Source: a bacterium
GTDB lineage: Bacteria; Auribacterota; UBA6266
Reading direction: 5' to 3'
DNA: 64,000 bases
Assembly (NCBI GenBank): GCA_023228325.1
Contig: JALOBK010000001.1
Span: forward strand, 620,001 to 684,000
Of this stretch, positions 1-9,081 are shown in pieces (position 1 is the first letter of the stretch; each line of letters starts with the position of its first letter). Under the pieces are notes generated by a model, which had not been told where the DNA came from, searched no databases, and worked only from the letters and a program-made list of their open reading frames with translations. The position numbers were made by a program, and so were the translations under genes.

Positions 1-650
1 TTTCTGTTATCCATCGCGAATTTCTGGATCCTGCTGTATGCTTCCTGTTCCTTTAATCCTTCTTCCTGCATTAAAATACCTTTTGCCCGCTCGATTTTCT
101 TCCTCGCTTCAAGTTCTTCCTGGATAACTCTTGTTTTGACCATTAATTCGGTATTTTCAATCGCGACGGCGGCCTGATGGGCAATGCTTTTCAATATGTT
201 GATTTCCCCATATGTAAATTCATGTTTTACCGGCGTGTAACAATTTATAACCCCGATAACCTTGTCTTTAACGATAAGAGGCACGCATAAAAGCGACTTA
301 AGCCCCTCTTTTTCCGCCAGTTCCCTGTACTTATAATCTTTCGCATCCATAAGGTCTTTCACAACAATCGGTTTCTTTTCCTTAACGGCTTTTCCCGCTA
401 TGCCTTCGGTAGTTTTCAGGGGCGGTTTTTTATTATATTCTTCGCTTACGCTCTGCGACGCCCTGACGACAAACTCCTGTTTCTTTTCATCTACAAGAAG
501 AAGCGAGCAGATCATGGAATTCATCACCTGCGCTGTTACTGCAACGATAAGCTTCAGTATATCTTCAAGATAGTTATCCGATGCGATGGCCTTGCTTATC
601 TTAAACAACGCTTCAAGCTGATCTTCATATGATTTTTTTCCCGAAGGCAT
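1..650 (-). CDS. GAF-ANTAR transcription antiterminator (3' end outside window)
   Basis: This gene is visible from its ATG at 650 to the left edge of the window, so only about 216 N-terminal residues are seen. Residues about 10-165 form a GAF sensor domain, with the usual run GIAGKAV, VCVPLI-like core (LCVPLIVKDKVIGVIN) and HQAAVAIENTEL at its end. It is followed by a coiled linker and the start of an ANTAR RNA-binding domain (ARKKIERAKGILMQ, then EQEAYSRIQKFAMDNR). ANTAR proteins bind paired hexaloop hairpins in nascent RNA and prevent intrinsic termination. The gene lies 97 bp downstream of gltD with no terminator between, so it is probably cotranscribed with glutamate synthase. Its likely targets are the leaders at 8911-9013 and 13194-13446. 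A GGGAG Shine-Dalgarno about 10 nt upstream supports the start. The domain call is firm; the targets are inferred. Confidence 0.88.
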   Translation of the reverse strand, partial: MPSGKKSYEDQLEALFKISKAIASDNYLEDILKLIVAVTAQVMNSMICSLLLVDEKKQEFVVRASQSVSEEYNKKPPLKTTEGIAGKAVKEKKPIVVKDLMDAKDYKYRELAEKEGLKSLLCVPLIVKDKVIGVINCYTPVKHEFTYGEINILKSIAHQAAVAIENTELMVKTRVIQEELEARKKIERAKGILMQEEGLKEQEAYSRIQKFAMDNR

Positions 651-746
651 GCCATTCCGTCTCCCGATCAGTTCCGCAAACCGAAAATCTGCAGTTTTTT
701 TACATCAAATACTATCATTTCAAAACACCCTTGTCCACAACAGCCG

Positions 747-2177
747 TTATTTTTTGCTTCCTGTTAAATAACCATGTATGGACTGAGCAGCTCTTCTCCC
801 TTCATCAAAAGCCCAGACGACCAGAGACTGCCCTCTGCGGGAATCCCCGGCGGAAAAGACCTTCTCAACAGAAGTCATATAGTTTTCATCCGTTTTTATG
901 TTGCCTCTTTTATCTTTTTCAAGCTTCAAATCGGACACAACTCCTTTATGCTCCACATGAACAAACCCAACCGCAAGAATAACCATATCAGCTTCAATTT
1001 CAAACTCGCTCCCTTTTATCTCTTTCATGACAGGACACCGGTCCGCGTCCGTTTCGGAAAAATCAACCCTGACACACGATATTCTCTCAATCCGGTTTTT
1101 ACTGCCGCAAAATTCCTTTGTCAATACACTCCAGTTTCTTTCTCCCCCTTCTTCATGGCTGGAAGAAGTTTTTAATATCAAGGGGTATAAAGGCCATGGA
1201 TGCCTATCGCTCCTGCACTCGTCAGGTTTAGGCATAACTTCTATCTGCGCCACGCAGGACGCGCCCTGTCTGTTCGCGGTGCCCACGCAATCGGAGCCTG
1301 TATCCCCTCCGCCGATCACGACAACTTTTTTCCCTTTGGCATTAATTATATCTCCGGCTATTTTTTCACCGGAAAATATCCTGTTCTGCTGGCTCAGATA
1401 ATCCATCGCGAAGTATATGCCTTTTAAATCCCTGCCTTTGATGTCTAAATCCCTCGGCACTCTTGAACCCAGGCAGAGACAAACCGCATCGAACTCTTTT
1501 AACATCTTTTGCGCTTTATATTTTTTTCCGACTTCAACATTTGTCTTAAAAGAAATGCCTTCCTTTTTAAAAATATCCGTTCTCCGGTCCAGGATATATT
1601 TCTCAAGTTTAAAATCAGGGATGCCATACCTTAATATCCCCCCGATTCCTGAATCCCTCTCGAAAACAGTCACATCGTAGCCCATTTTATTCAGGTTTGC
1701 CGCGCAAGACAGTCCGGCCGGGCCTGACCCTACAACAGCTACTTTTTTCCCTGTTCTCTTCTGCGGCGGACGGGGAACAACCAGCCCGCGCGAAAAGGAC
1801 TCCTCAATTATAGAAAGTTCGTTCTCTCTTATCGTCACGGGGTCGTCATTTATACCGAGGACACAAGCATATTCGCATAGAGCGGGGCATATTCTTCCCG
1901 TCACTTCCGGCATTATATTGGTAGAGTTAAGGAGCTCGAACGCTTTATCCCCCAAACCTGAGAACAGATAATCGTTCCATTCAGGAATATAATTCCCTAT
2001 GGGACAACCCCAATTACAGAACGGAGTTCCGCAATCCATACATCTTGAAGCCTGTTCAGCGGACTTTTCCGGGCTTCTTAAAGCCACAACATCCCTGTAA
2101 TCCCTGACTCTTTCGCAAACAGGTCTGTATTCTGAAATTGTCCTTTTGACTTTCAAGAAACCTCGAGGGTCACCCAT
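747..2177 (-). CDS. gltD: glutamate synthase small subunit
   Basis: This 476-residue protein is the beta subunit of NADPH-type glutamate synthase. It passes electrons from NAD(P)H through FAD and Fe-S clusters to the large subunit GltB. The N-terminal cysteine region carries CMDCGTPFCNWGCPIGNYIP (residues about 46-65) and GRICPALCEYAC (about 94-105). GSGPAGLSCAANL (about 151) is the FAD Rossmann site, GGGDTGSDC (about 290) the NADPH site, and GFVHVE with SAGDSRRGQSLVVWA near the end the second FAD contact. The start overlaps the end of gltB by 8 nt and is preceded by GGAGG six bases upstream, which indicates translational coupling. Length is normal for the family. Confidence 0.95.
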   Translation of the reverse strand: MGDPRGFLKVKRTISEYRPVCERVRDYRDVVALRSPEKSAEQASRCMDCGTPFCNWGCPIGNYIPEWNDYLFSGLGDKAFELLNSTNIMPEVTGRICPALCEYACVLGINDDPVTIRENELSIIEESFSRGLVVPRPPQKRTGKKVAVVGSGPAGLSCAANLNKMGYDVTVFERDSGIGGILRYGIPDFKLEKYILDRRTDIFKKEGISFKTNVEVGKKYKAQKMLKEFDAVCLCLGSRVPRDLDIKGRDLKGIYFAMDYLSQQNRIFSGEKIAGDIINAKGKKVVVIGGGDTGSDCVGTANRQGASCVAQIEVMPKPDECRSDRHPWPLYPLILKTSSSHEEGGERNWSVLTKEFCGSKNRIERISCVRVDFSETDADRCPVMKEIKGSEFEIEADMVILAVGFVHVEHKGVVSDLKLEKDKRGNIKTDENYMTSVEKVFSAGDSRRGQSLVVWAFDEGRRAAQSIHGYLTGSKK

Positions 2178-5100
2178 CGGAAACCTCCGTCAACCCGATC
2201 TTCTCTTCAACTTCCCGGGATTCGAGTATTTTTTTGTATTCAAGAGGAATAACTTTGACAAAATCAGCCAGTTTATCATTGAAACTTTCGATTATGCCGG
2301 AAGCTATACGGCTTCCCGTATACTTAGAATGGTTATGAATAAGGTTGTAAATAACGGTTTTGTCTTCTTCCGTACATTTTTCCAGGCTGACCATTTTTAA
2401 ATTACATCTATCCCTGAAAAGTTTTTCTCTGTCATAAACATACGCTATTCCCCCGGACATCCCCGCCGCAAAATTTCTTCCGGTTTTTCCCAGAATAATC
2501 ACCCTGCCTCCCGTCATATACTCGCAACCGTGGTCCCCAACACCCTCAACGACGGCGTTGATGCCTGAATTCCTTACGCAGAATCTTTCTCCCGCTATTC
2601 CTCTTATATAAGCTTCTCCCCTGATCGCGCCGTAAAAAGCCGTATTACCAATAACTATATTTGCGCCGGGAGAATACTTTGATTTTTTATATGGATATAT
2701 TATTATCTTTCCTCCCGACAGGCCTTTCCCCACATAATCATTGGCCATCCCTTCAAGCTCAAAAGTTATTCCTCTTGCCAGCCATGCCCCGAAACTCTGG
2801 CCGGCAATACCTGAAAATCCAACATGTATAGTATCTTCAGGCAACCCGCTGTCTCCATAAACCTTACAGACTTCACCGCTCAACATAGCGCCCGCAGCCC
2901 TGTCCGTGTTTTTAATAGCAACCATTTCCCTGACCGGCTTCCTGTCTATCAACGCCCTTTTGCATTTGCGGACCAGTTTCTTATCGAGCACCTCTTCAAT
3001 GCCGTGATCCTGTTTCTCAGTGCAATAAACGTTCACACCGGCTGGAACTTCCGGCCTGTACAATATCCGCGAATAGTCAATCGCGCCGGCTTTCCACGGA
3101 ATTATATCCCTCTTTAATTTAAGGAGATCCGTTCTCCCTACCATTTCATCTATGGTCCTTATTCCCAGGGAAGCCATGATTTCCCTAAGTTCATGCGCGA
3201 TAAAATGCATGTAAGTGACGACATGTTCAAATCTTCCCCTGAAATTTTTCTGGAGCATGTCATCCTGCGTCGCAACGCCGACAGAACAATTGTTCAGGTG
3301 GCAATGTCTCAGCATCACACAGCCCAACACGATAAGACAAGCTGTGCAAAAACCGAATTCTTCGGCCCCGAGCAGGGCCGCAATCGCAACATCCTTTCCT
3401 GTCCTCATTTGCCCGTCAGCCTGCAGCCTTACCCTGTTTCTCAGGTCATTCATCACAAGTGTCTGGTGCGTCTCTGAAACACCCAATTCCCACGGCAGCC
3501 CGGCATGTTTTATCGAGCTCAGGGGAGAAGCTCCCGTTCCCCCGTCGCCGCCCGAGATTAAAATCATATCCGCATGGCCTTTAGCAACACCCGCGGCAAC
3601 AGTTCCAACTCCTATTTCGGAAACGAGTTTCACGCTGATTCTCGCAAAAGGATTCACGTTTTTCAGGTCAAATATTAACTGCGCCAAGTCCTCAATCGAA
3701 TATATATCATGATGAGGGGGAGGCGAAATCAGAGTAACTCCCGGCGTGGTGTATCTGGTGCTGGCTATTACGACACTGACTTTATGTCCGGGTAATTGTC
3801 CTCCTTCCCCGGGTTTCGCGCCCTGCGCTATCTTTATCTGAAGTTCATCCGCGTTCACAAGGTAATTCGTTGTAACTCCGAACCTGCCGGAAGCAATTTG
3901 TTTTATCGCGCTCCTTTTCGAATGCCCGCTGTGAAGAGAAATAAATCTGGAAGGGTCTTCACCTCCTTCGCCGGTGTTTGATTTTCCGCCTATCCTGTTC
4001 ATCGCAAGGGCTAAACTCTCGTGCGCAGGCCTGCTTATCGAACCGAAACTCATAGCTCCCGTAACAAATCTTTTGAATATGCTTTCCGGTTTTTCAACTT
4101 CTTTCAACGGTATCGGGTTCCCCCCTGCAACATCCAACAGTCCTCTTAATGTCGCGGGGTTAGCCGCCTGATTGTTTATCATTGAAGCAAATTCTTTATA
4201 CCTGTCATAGTTCTCCTGCCGCGCGGCATCCTGCAGCGCCGATATGGTATCGGGGTTCCACATATGGAATTCCCCGTCCTTTTTCCACTGGTATATACCG
4301 CCGGCAGGCAATATATAATCATCTTTCGATGACGCGTACGCCAACCGGTGCCTTTGAAGGGTCTCTTCGGCAATTATGTCAAGCGTTGCCCCTCCTATTC
4401 TCGATACAGTACCGGTAAAACATCTTTCGATAACGTCACCGGCAAGCCCCAGCGCTTCAAATATCTGCGCGCCGCGATAACTTCTCAGAGTAGATATTCC
4501 CATTTTAGAAAGTATTTTCAATATTCCCTTATTAACGGCCTTAATATAATTCTTCCTGGCCGTATCCGGGGTTACGCTTATTTCTTTCTCGTCATACAGT
4601 TTTCCCACCAGTTCAAACGCCATATAAGGGTTTACGCATCCGGCCCCATAGCCGAAAAGCAGCGCGAAATGATGCACTTCCCTCGGTTCTGCGCTTTCAA
4701 GGATCAGGGCGATTTGAGACCTGGAACCGCTGTTGACAAGAGTTTGATGGACAGCCCCGACCGCAAGCAAGGCGGGTAAAGCGGCGTATTCACCATTAAC
4801 TCCCCTGTCGCTCAGAATAAGGAAGGGGTATCCCTCCTTTACGGCGGCAAGCGATTCGGCGCATACCCTTTCAAGTGCTTTGTGGAAATTCTTTGTTTCT
4901 CCGGATTTGAATAAAATTGATATGGTTTTTGAATGCAGGCCTTTTTCTTTTATATTTTTCATCCTTGATAGATCATCATCCGTAAGGATAGGATGCTCGA
5001 GCCACAATTTGCCGCAGTGGAGAGGTGTCTCATCCAGAAGATTTTTCCTGGTGCCCATATAACATTCAAGGCTCATTACAAGTTCTTCCCTTATGGGATC

Positions 5101-6678
5101 TATCGGCGGATTTGTAACCTGAGCAAACAGTTGGCGGAAATAGTTATATAAAAGCTGCGGGTTTTCAGATAACACAGCATGGGGAGTGTCATTACCCATC
5201 GAGCCTATAGGTTCTTCTCCCTTTTCCGCCATAGGCCTGATTAAAAATTTTAAATCTTCTCTCGTATAGCCGAATGTTTTAAGGACCTTATACGAAATCT
5301 CCGTTTTCCCGCTCTGTTTCACGGGCTCCGGAAGCTTGCTCAGTTTCAGGAGATTCTCATCAAGCCATGTCTTATACGGCCGCCGCCCGGAAACTTCTCT
5401 CTTGATTTCGTCATCTTCTATTATCCTTCCGGCCTCAGTGTCAACAAAAAGCATTTTCCCCGGTTCCAATCTTCCCGAAAAAGAGATATCCTCCGGTTTT
5501 ATATCAAGCACCCCGACTTCGGATGCCATTACGACCATATCATCTCTCGTAACAATATACCTTGCCGGCCTTAAACCGTTCCTGTCAAGAACAGCCCCGA
5601 TTCTTAACCCGTCTGTAAAAGCTATTGCGGCCGGACCGTCCCACGGCTCCATAAGGCATGCGTGATACCTGTAAAAACTTTTAAGCTTTTCATCCATCAG
5701 GTCATTCTGTTCCCACGCCGCGGGTATTAACATCATCATGGAATGAGCCAGGCTCCTTCCGGCCAAAACCAACAGTTCAAATACGTTATCAATTGACGCG
5801 GAATCACTCCCGTCCGGGACAATAACATGTTTTATTTTTTCTATGTCATTCCCGAAATAATCACTGCTTAGAAGACCCTCTTTCGCCTTCATCCAGTTTA
5901 TATTTCCCCGAAGAGTGTTGATTTCCCCGTTATGCGCAAGAAACCTGAACGGCTGGGCCAGGTCCCATGTCGGAAATGTATTGGTGCTGTACCTCGAATG
6001 GACAAGACATATCGCGCTTTCAATGTCCCTGTCACTAAGATCCGCGAAAAACCCTTTTAATTGCGAAGGCATTAAAAGGCCTTTATATGCAAAGGTTTTT
6101 GATGAAAGGTTTGTTATATAAAAAAATGATTTCTGGGTAATATCGGATTTGCGCACGGCGTTTTCAATCTGCCTTCTTATTATATAAAGCCTGCGTTCAA
6201 AAGAATCCGCATCTTTAATCCCGTTCCCCCTTTTAATAAAAACCTGCTCTATAACCGGTTTGGTGCCTTTCGCTTTTTCACCGAGAACAGAATCGTTTAC
6301 GGGGACTTCTCTCCATCCGAGAAGATGCTGATCCTCGCGTCTTATGAAATCGGAGAAGATCTTTTTGCAGAATTTTCTTTCCTCGGCGGATTCAGGAAGG
6401 AACACCATGCCTGAAGCGTAAAAACCTTCTCCAGGCAGGTCAATCCCTGTTTTCCCGCAGATCTTGGCGAAAAATTTATGAGGCGTCTGGATAAGGATTC
6501 CCGCTCCGTCTCCAGTTTTAGGGTCAGAGCCTGTGGCGCCGCGGTGAGAAAGCCTGTTAAGGACTTTAATCCCTTTATCAACTATATCCTGCGAGCTCCT
6601 GCCCTTAATATCACAGACAAAACCCACACCACAGCTGTCGTGCTCAAACCTCGGATCATAAAGTCCCCTGTTCCTCAT
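2170..6678 (-). CDS. gltB: glutamate synthase large subunit
   Basis: This 1502-residue protein is the alpha subunit of glutamate synthase. It hydrolyses glutamine in an N-terminal Ntn-type glutaminase domain and delivers ammonia to 2-oxoglutarate at the FMN site. The catalytic cysteine is probably Cys16 in HDSCGVGF, so a 15-residue propeptide would be removed. The domain order is class II amidotransferase (1-420), central domain, FMN-binding synthase domain with GEGGEDPSRF and KPGEGGQLPG, a cysteine cluster (CVMLRHCHLNNCSVGVATQ) for the 3Fe-4S centre, and the C-terminal GXGXG beta-helix. It overlaps gltD downstream and follows the glutamine synthetase gene after a 94-bp gap that contains a strong hairpin. 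With the upstream synthetase it makes a complete GS-GOGAT pathway. Confidence 0.96.
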   Translation of the reverse strand: MRNRGLYDPRFEHDSCGVGFVCDIKGRSSQDIVDKGIKVLNRLSHRGATGSDPKTGDGAGILIQTPHKFFAKICGKTGIDLPGEGFYASGMVFLPESAEERKFCKKIFSDFIRREDQHLLGWREVPVNDSVLGEKAKGTKPVIEQVFIKRGNGIKDADSFERRLYIIRRQIENAVRKSDITQKSFFYITNLSSKTFAYKGLLMPSQLKGFFADLSDRDIESAICLVHSRYSTNTFPTWDLAQPFRFLAHNGEINTLRGNINWMKAKEGLLSSDYFGNDIEKIKHVIVPDGSDSASIDNVFELLVLAGRSLAHSMMMLIPAAWEQNDLMDEKLKSFYRYHACLMEPWDGPAAIAFTDGLRIGAVLDRNGLRPARYIVTRDDMVVMASEVGVLDIKPEDISFSGRLEPGKMLFVDTEAGRIIEDDEIKREVSGRRPYKTWLDENLLKLSKLPEPVKQSGKTEISYKVLKTFGYTREDLKFLIRPMAEKGEEPIGSMGNDTPHAVLSENPQLLYNYFRQLFAQVTNPPIDPIREELVMSLECYMGTRKNLLDETPLHCGKLWLEHPILTDDDLSRMKNIKEKGLHSKTISILFKSGETKNFHKALERVCAESLAAVKEGYPFLILSDRGVNGEYAALPALLAVGAVHQTLVNSGSRSQIALILESAEPREVHHFALLFGYGAGCVNPYMAFELVGKLYDEKEISVTPDTARKNYIKAVNKGILKILSKMGISTLRSYRGAQIFEALGLAGDVIERCFTGTVSRIGGATLDIIAEETLQRHRLAYASSKDDYILPAGGIYQWKKDGEFHMWNPDTISALQDAARQENYDRYKEFASMINNQAANPATLRGLLDVAGGNPIPLKEVEKPESIFKRFVTGAMSFGSISRPAHESLALAMNRIGGKSNTGEGGEDPSRFISLHSGHSKRSAIKQIASGRFGVTTNYLVNADELQIKIAQGAKPGEGGQLPGHKVSVVIASTRYTTPGVTLISPPPHHDIYSIEDLAQLIFDLKNVNPFARISVKLVSEIGVGTVAAGVAKGHADMILISGGDGGTGASPLSSIKHAGLPWELGVSETHQTLVMNDLRNRVRLQADGQMRTGKDVAIAALLGAEEFGFCTACLIVLGCVMLRHCHLNNCSVGVATQDDMLQKNFRGRFEHVVTYMHFIAHELREIMASLGIRTIDEMVGRTDLLKLKRDIIPWKAGAIDYSRILYRPEVPAGVNVYCTEKQDHGIEEVLDKKLVRKCKRALIDRKPVREMVAIKNTDRAAGAMLSGEVCKVYGDSGLPEDTIHVGFSGIAGQSFGAWLARGITFELEGMANDYVGKGLSGGKIIIYPYKKSKYSPGANIVIGNTAFYGAIRGEAYIRGIAGERFCVRNSGINAVVEGVGDHGCEYMTGGRVIILGKTGRNFAAGMSGGIAYVYDREKLFRDRCNLKMVSLEKCTEEDKTVIYNLIHNHSKYTGSRIASGIIESFNDKLADFVKVIPLEYKKILESREVEEKIGLTEVSDG

Positions 6679-6715
6679 TGCAAATATCCCGTTTTTGAAT
6701 CAAAACCATTTACGA

Positions 6716-6750
6716 CAATTCCGGCACCAAAATTTTTGGCGCCGGAATTG
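6716..6750 (-). other. Intercistronic hairpin between glutamine synthetase and gltB
   Basis: A long inverted repeat with arms CAATTCCGGCGCC and GGTGCCGGAATTG (one G-T wobble) encloses an A/T loop. It lies in the 94-bp gap between the two genes. No T-run follows on the minus strand, so it is not a typical intrinsic terminator. It could act as an RNA-processing or stability element, or as a weak attenuator of gltB. Confidence 0.55.
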
Positions 6751-6772
6751 ACCTGTTTTTGATACGTTATAT

Positions 6773-8881
6773 TTAAATCATGAACATCATTTCCGCATAT
6801 GTGGCTAACGGCCACTCATCATCCGGCAGCAAACCTTCAAGGGTATCCACCGCCTTCCTTAATTTCAGCATAAGTTCCTTTTTCTCTTTGGCGCTTCCGC
6901 CGTCTTCCGCAGCTTTTTCAAGCTTCTCAATGCCGGCCAGAACATTTTCCGTCTGCTCACATACAGAAGCCGAGAGGCTCCTGAAATGCTTCATCTTGCC
7001 GTCCTTAAGGATTTTTTCCGTTTCGTTAATTGTTATCGCCAGATGCCTCTGGTAGTTCATTGCGGCCGGTATAATCATCGTGCGCGCGATAGTTACGGAA
7101 CATTCCGATTCCACATGTATGATTTCTTCATACTGTTTTTTATAGACTTCATATCTCGAACTCAGTTCCCTCTTTGAAAGAACGCTGTATTTCTCGAAGA
7201 GATCCACCGCTTTTTTGCTCTTCAAGATTTCAATCGCTTCGGGCGTATTGACTATATTCGGCAGTCCTCTCTTTTCAGCTTCTTTCTTCCACGCATCGGT
7301 ATAATTATCGCCGTTAAAAATAATCCTCTTGTGTTTCTTGACTATATCTTTCAGAACCGCCTGGAGGGATTCGTTAAAATCCTTCCCCGCGTCCCTGTCT
7401 TTTTCCAGTTGCGCGCAGATCTCATCTATAGCGCTGGCTACTATGGTGTTCAAAGCGACATTAGGGCCGGCGCAATTCTGGTTCGAGCCGACTGCCCGGA
7501 ATTCGAACTTATTACCCGTAAAAGCAAACGGGGATGTCCTGTTTCTGTCCGTTACATCTCTCGGCAATTTCGGCAGGGACGAAACTCCTATCTCAATAAT
7601 TCCGCCGTTCTTGGAGCTCTTGGCGCCGTCCTTTTCCACCTGCTCGATAATATCCGTCAGCTGTTCGCCGAGGAATATTGACAATATCGCCGGAGGAGCC
7701 TCATTCGCCCCGAGCCTGTGGTCGTTGCCCGCCGTAGCGACGGTCGCTCTCAAAATGTCGGAATATGTATCAACCGCTTTCATCAGCGCGCAAATCACCG
7801 TGAGAAATTTCGCGTTCTCATGAGGATTATCTCCGGGGCTCAGCCAATTTTTACCGTCCGGACCTACTATAGACCAGTTATTATGCTTGCCTGATCCGTT
7901 CACACCGGCAAACGGTTTTTCATGGAGAAGGCACACAAAATCATGTCTTTCCGCGACTTCCTTCAAAATCTCCATAAGTATCATATTATGGTCCACGGCA
8001 AGGTTCAGCGTTTCATAGACATTGGCTATTTCAAACTGCGCAGGGCAGACTTCATTATGTCTTGTCTTCGCCGGAATCCCCATTTTCCATAGTTCCCTGT
8101 CGAGGTCATCCATAAAATCTATCACGCGCCTTTTTATGGCGCCGAAATAATGATCTTCCATCTGCTGGTGTTTGGCAGGGGCCTTTCCGAACAGTGTCCT
8201 GCCTGTCTGCAACAGGTCAAGCCGGCTCTCATAAAAAGCTTTATCTATGAGAAAATATTCCTGCTCGGGTCCAAGGGTAACATGGGCCTTGTTCCCGTTA
8301 TCCTCTACTCCGAATAATCTTCCCAGTCGGCAAACCTGTTTTGAAAGAGCATCCATAGACCTCAATAAAGGCGCCTTCTTATCCAGCGCGTCTCCGTAAT
8401 ATCCGCAAAAAACAGTCGGTATACAAAGGACGGCGCCCTCCTTTGATTTTTTAATGAAAGCAGGGCTTGTGGGATCCCATGCGGTATAACCGCGAGCCTC
8501 AAACGTCGTCCTTAATCCGCCTGACGGGAAACTCGAGGCATCCGGCTCACCCTTAATAAGCTCTTTCCCCGAAAACTGAAGGATTACTCCGCCTTCCCTG
8601 TCCGGAAATATGAATGAATCATGTTTTTCGGCCGTCGCTCCCGTTAAGGGCTGGAACCAGTGGGTGAAATGTGTAGCGCCTTTGGATAAGGCCCATGTTT
8701 TCATCGCATCCGCGACTTCATCCGCAATATCGGGATTAAGCGTATATCCCTTTTCAATAGTCGCTTTCAGGGATTCGATGGCCTTATCCGACAGATAATT
8801 TCTCATCGTTTTAAAGCTGAAGATGTTTTCGCCGTAGATATCGAAAACAGTATTGTTATTATCAATGTTTTTACCGCTCAT
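6773..8881 (-). CDS. glnN: glutamine synthetase type III
   Basis: This protein of about 702 residues is a type III (GlnN-like) glutamine synthetase, which makes glutamine from glutamate, ammonia and ATP. Type III enzymes are about 700 residues, against about 450 for type I, and the length fits. The active-site motifs are visible: GPEQEYFLID (about 205), KTRHNEVCPAQFEIANVYE (about 278), VNGSGKHNNWS (about 328) and GNDHRLGANEAPPAI (about 392). An ATG at 8887 abuts the GGAG Shine-Dalgarno with no spacing, so the ATG at 8881, six bases downstream of GGAG, is the better start. A promoter and an apparent ANTAR-type antitermination leader sit directly upstream, which suggests expression is set by terminator read-through. 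Confidence 0.95.
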   Translation of the reverse strand: MSGKNIDNNNTVFDIYGENIFSFKTMRNYLSDKAIESLKATIEKGYTLNPDIADEVADAMKTWALSKGATHFTHWFQPLTGATAEKHDSFIFPDREGGVILQFSGKELIKGEPDASSFPSGGLRTTFEARGYTAWDPTSPAFIKKSKEGAVLCIPTVFCGYYGDALDKKAPLLRSMDALSKQVCRLGRLFGVEDNGNKAHVTLGPEQEYFLIDKAFYESRLDLLQTGRTLFGKAPAKHQQMEDHYFGAIKRRVIDFMDDLDRELWKMGIPAKTRHNEVCPAQFEIANVYETLNLAVDHNMILMEILKEVAERHDFVCLLHEKPFAGVNGSGKHNNWSIVGPDGKNWLSPGDNPHENAKFLTVICALMKAVDTYSDILRATVATAGNDHRLGANEAPPAILSIFLGEQLTDIIEQVEKDGAKSSKNGGIIEIGVSSLPKLPRDVTDRNRTSPFAFTGNKFEFRAVGSNQNCAGPNVALNTIVASAIDEICAQLEKDRDAGKDFNESLQAVLKDIVKKHKRIIFNGDNYTDAWKKEAEKRGLPNIVNTPEAIEILKSKKAVDLFEKYSVLSKRELSSRYEVYKKQYEEIIHVESECSVTIARTMIIPAAMNYQRHLAITINETEKILKDGKMKHFRSLSASVCEQTENVLAGIEKLEKAAEDGGSAKEKKELMLKLRKAVDTLEGLLPDDEWPLATYAEMMFMI

Positions 8882-8910
8882 ATTCATCTCCTTTTAATTA
8901 CAGTTAAATG

Positions 8911-8950
8911 AAAAAAGGCATTCAAAAACCATAATGGTTTAAGAACGCCT
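8911..8950 (-). terminator. Intrinsic terminator in glutamine synthetase leader
   Basis: On the minus strand the arms AGGCGTTC and GAATGCCT (one G-T wobble) enclose an inner AAACCA/TGGTTT stem and are followed by six T residues. It stands between the promoter and the coding start, so it must be bypassed for expression. Its 5' arm overlaps the second hexaloop hairpin (8940-8958), which makes the two structures mutually exclusive. Confidence 0.85.
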
Positions 8951-8982
8951 CTGTTTTACATTATTCCGGCACAACCCTGTGC
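8940..8982 (-). promoter_or_regulatory. Dual-hexaloop ANTAR target RNA, glutamine synthetase leader
   Basis: Two small hairpins precede the terminator. P1 (8969-8982) is GCAC-AGGGTT-GTGC, a four-base-pair stem with a six-base loop. P2 (8940-8958) is TAAAAC-AGAGGC-GTTCTTA, with one bulged C. Both loops have A at position 1 and G at position 4, the known signature of ANTAR binding sites, and P2 shares bases with the 5' arm of the terminator. Stabilising P2 would prevent termination. The sequence features are direct; the link to the GAF-ANTAR protein at 1-650 is inferred. Confidence 0.75.
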
Positions 8983-9007
8983 TCTTAAAAAAATCGAAGT
9001 CATTTTT

Positions 9008-9036
9008 ACTATATGCTTTCGTAATTGTCAAGTCAA
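9008..9036 (-). promoter_or_regulatory. Sigma-70 type promoter for glutamine synthetase
   Basis: The minus strand reads TTGACT, a 17-base spacer and TATAGT. Transcription would begin just upstream of the hexaloop leader, about 9000. It lies in the gap downstream of amt (9082), so the synthetase gene can be transcribed independently of the amt operon. Confidence 0.75.
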
Positions 9037-9081
9037 TTTTAAACGATTTCATATAATTTTTCCACATTTTAACCATTTTCC

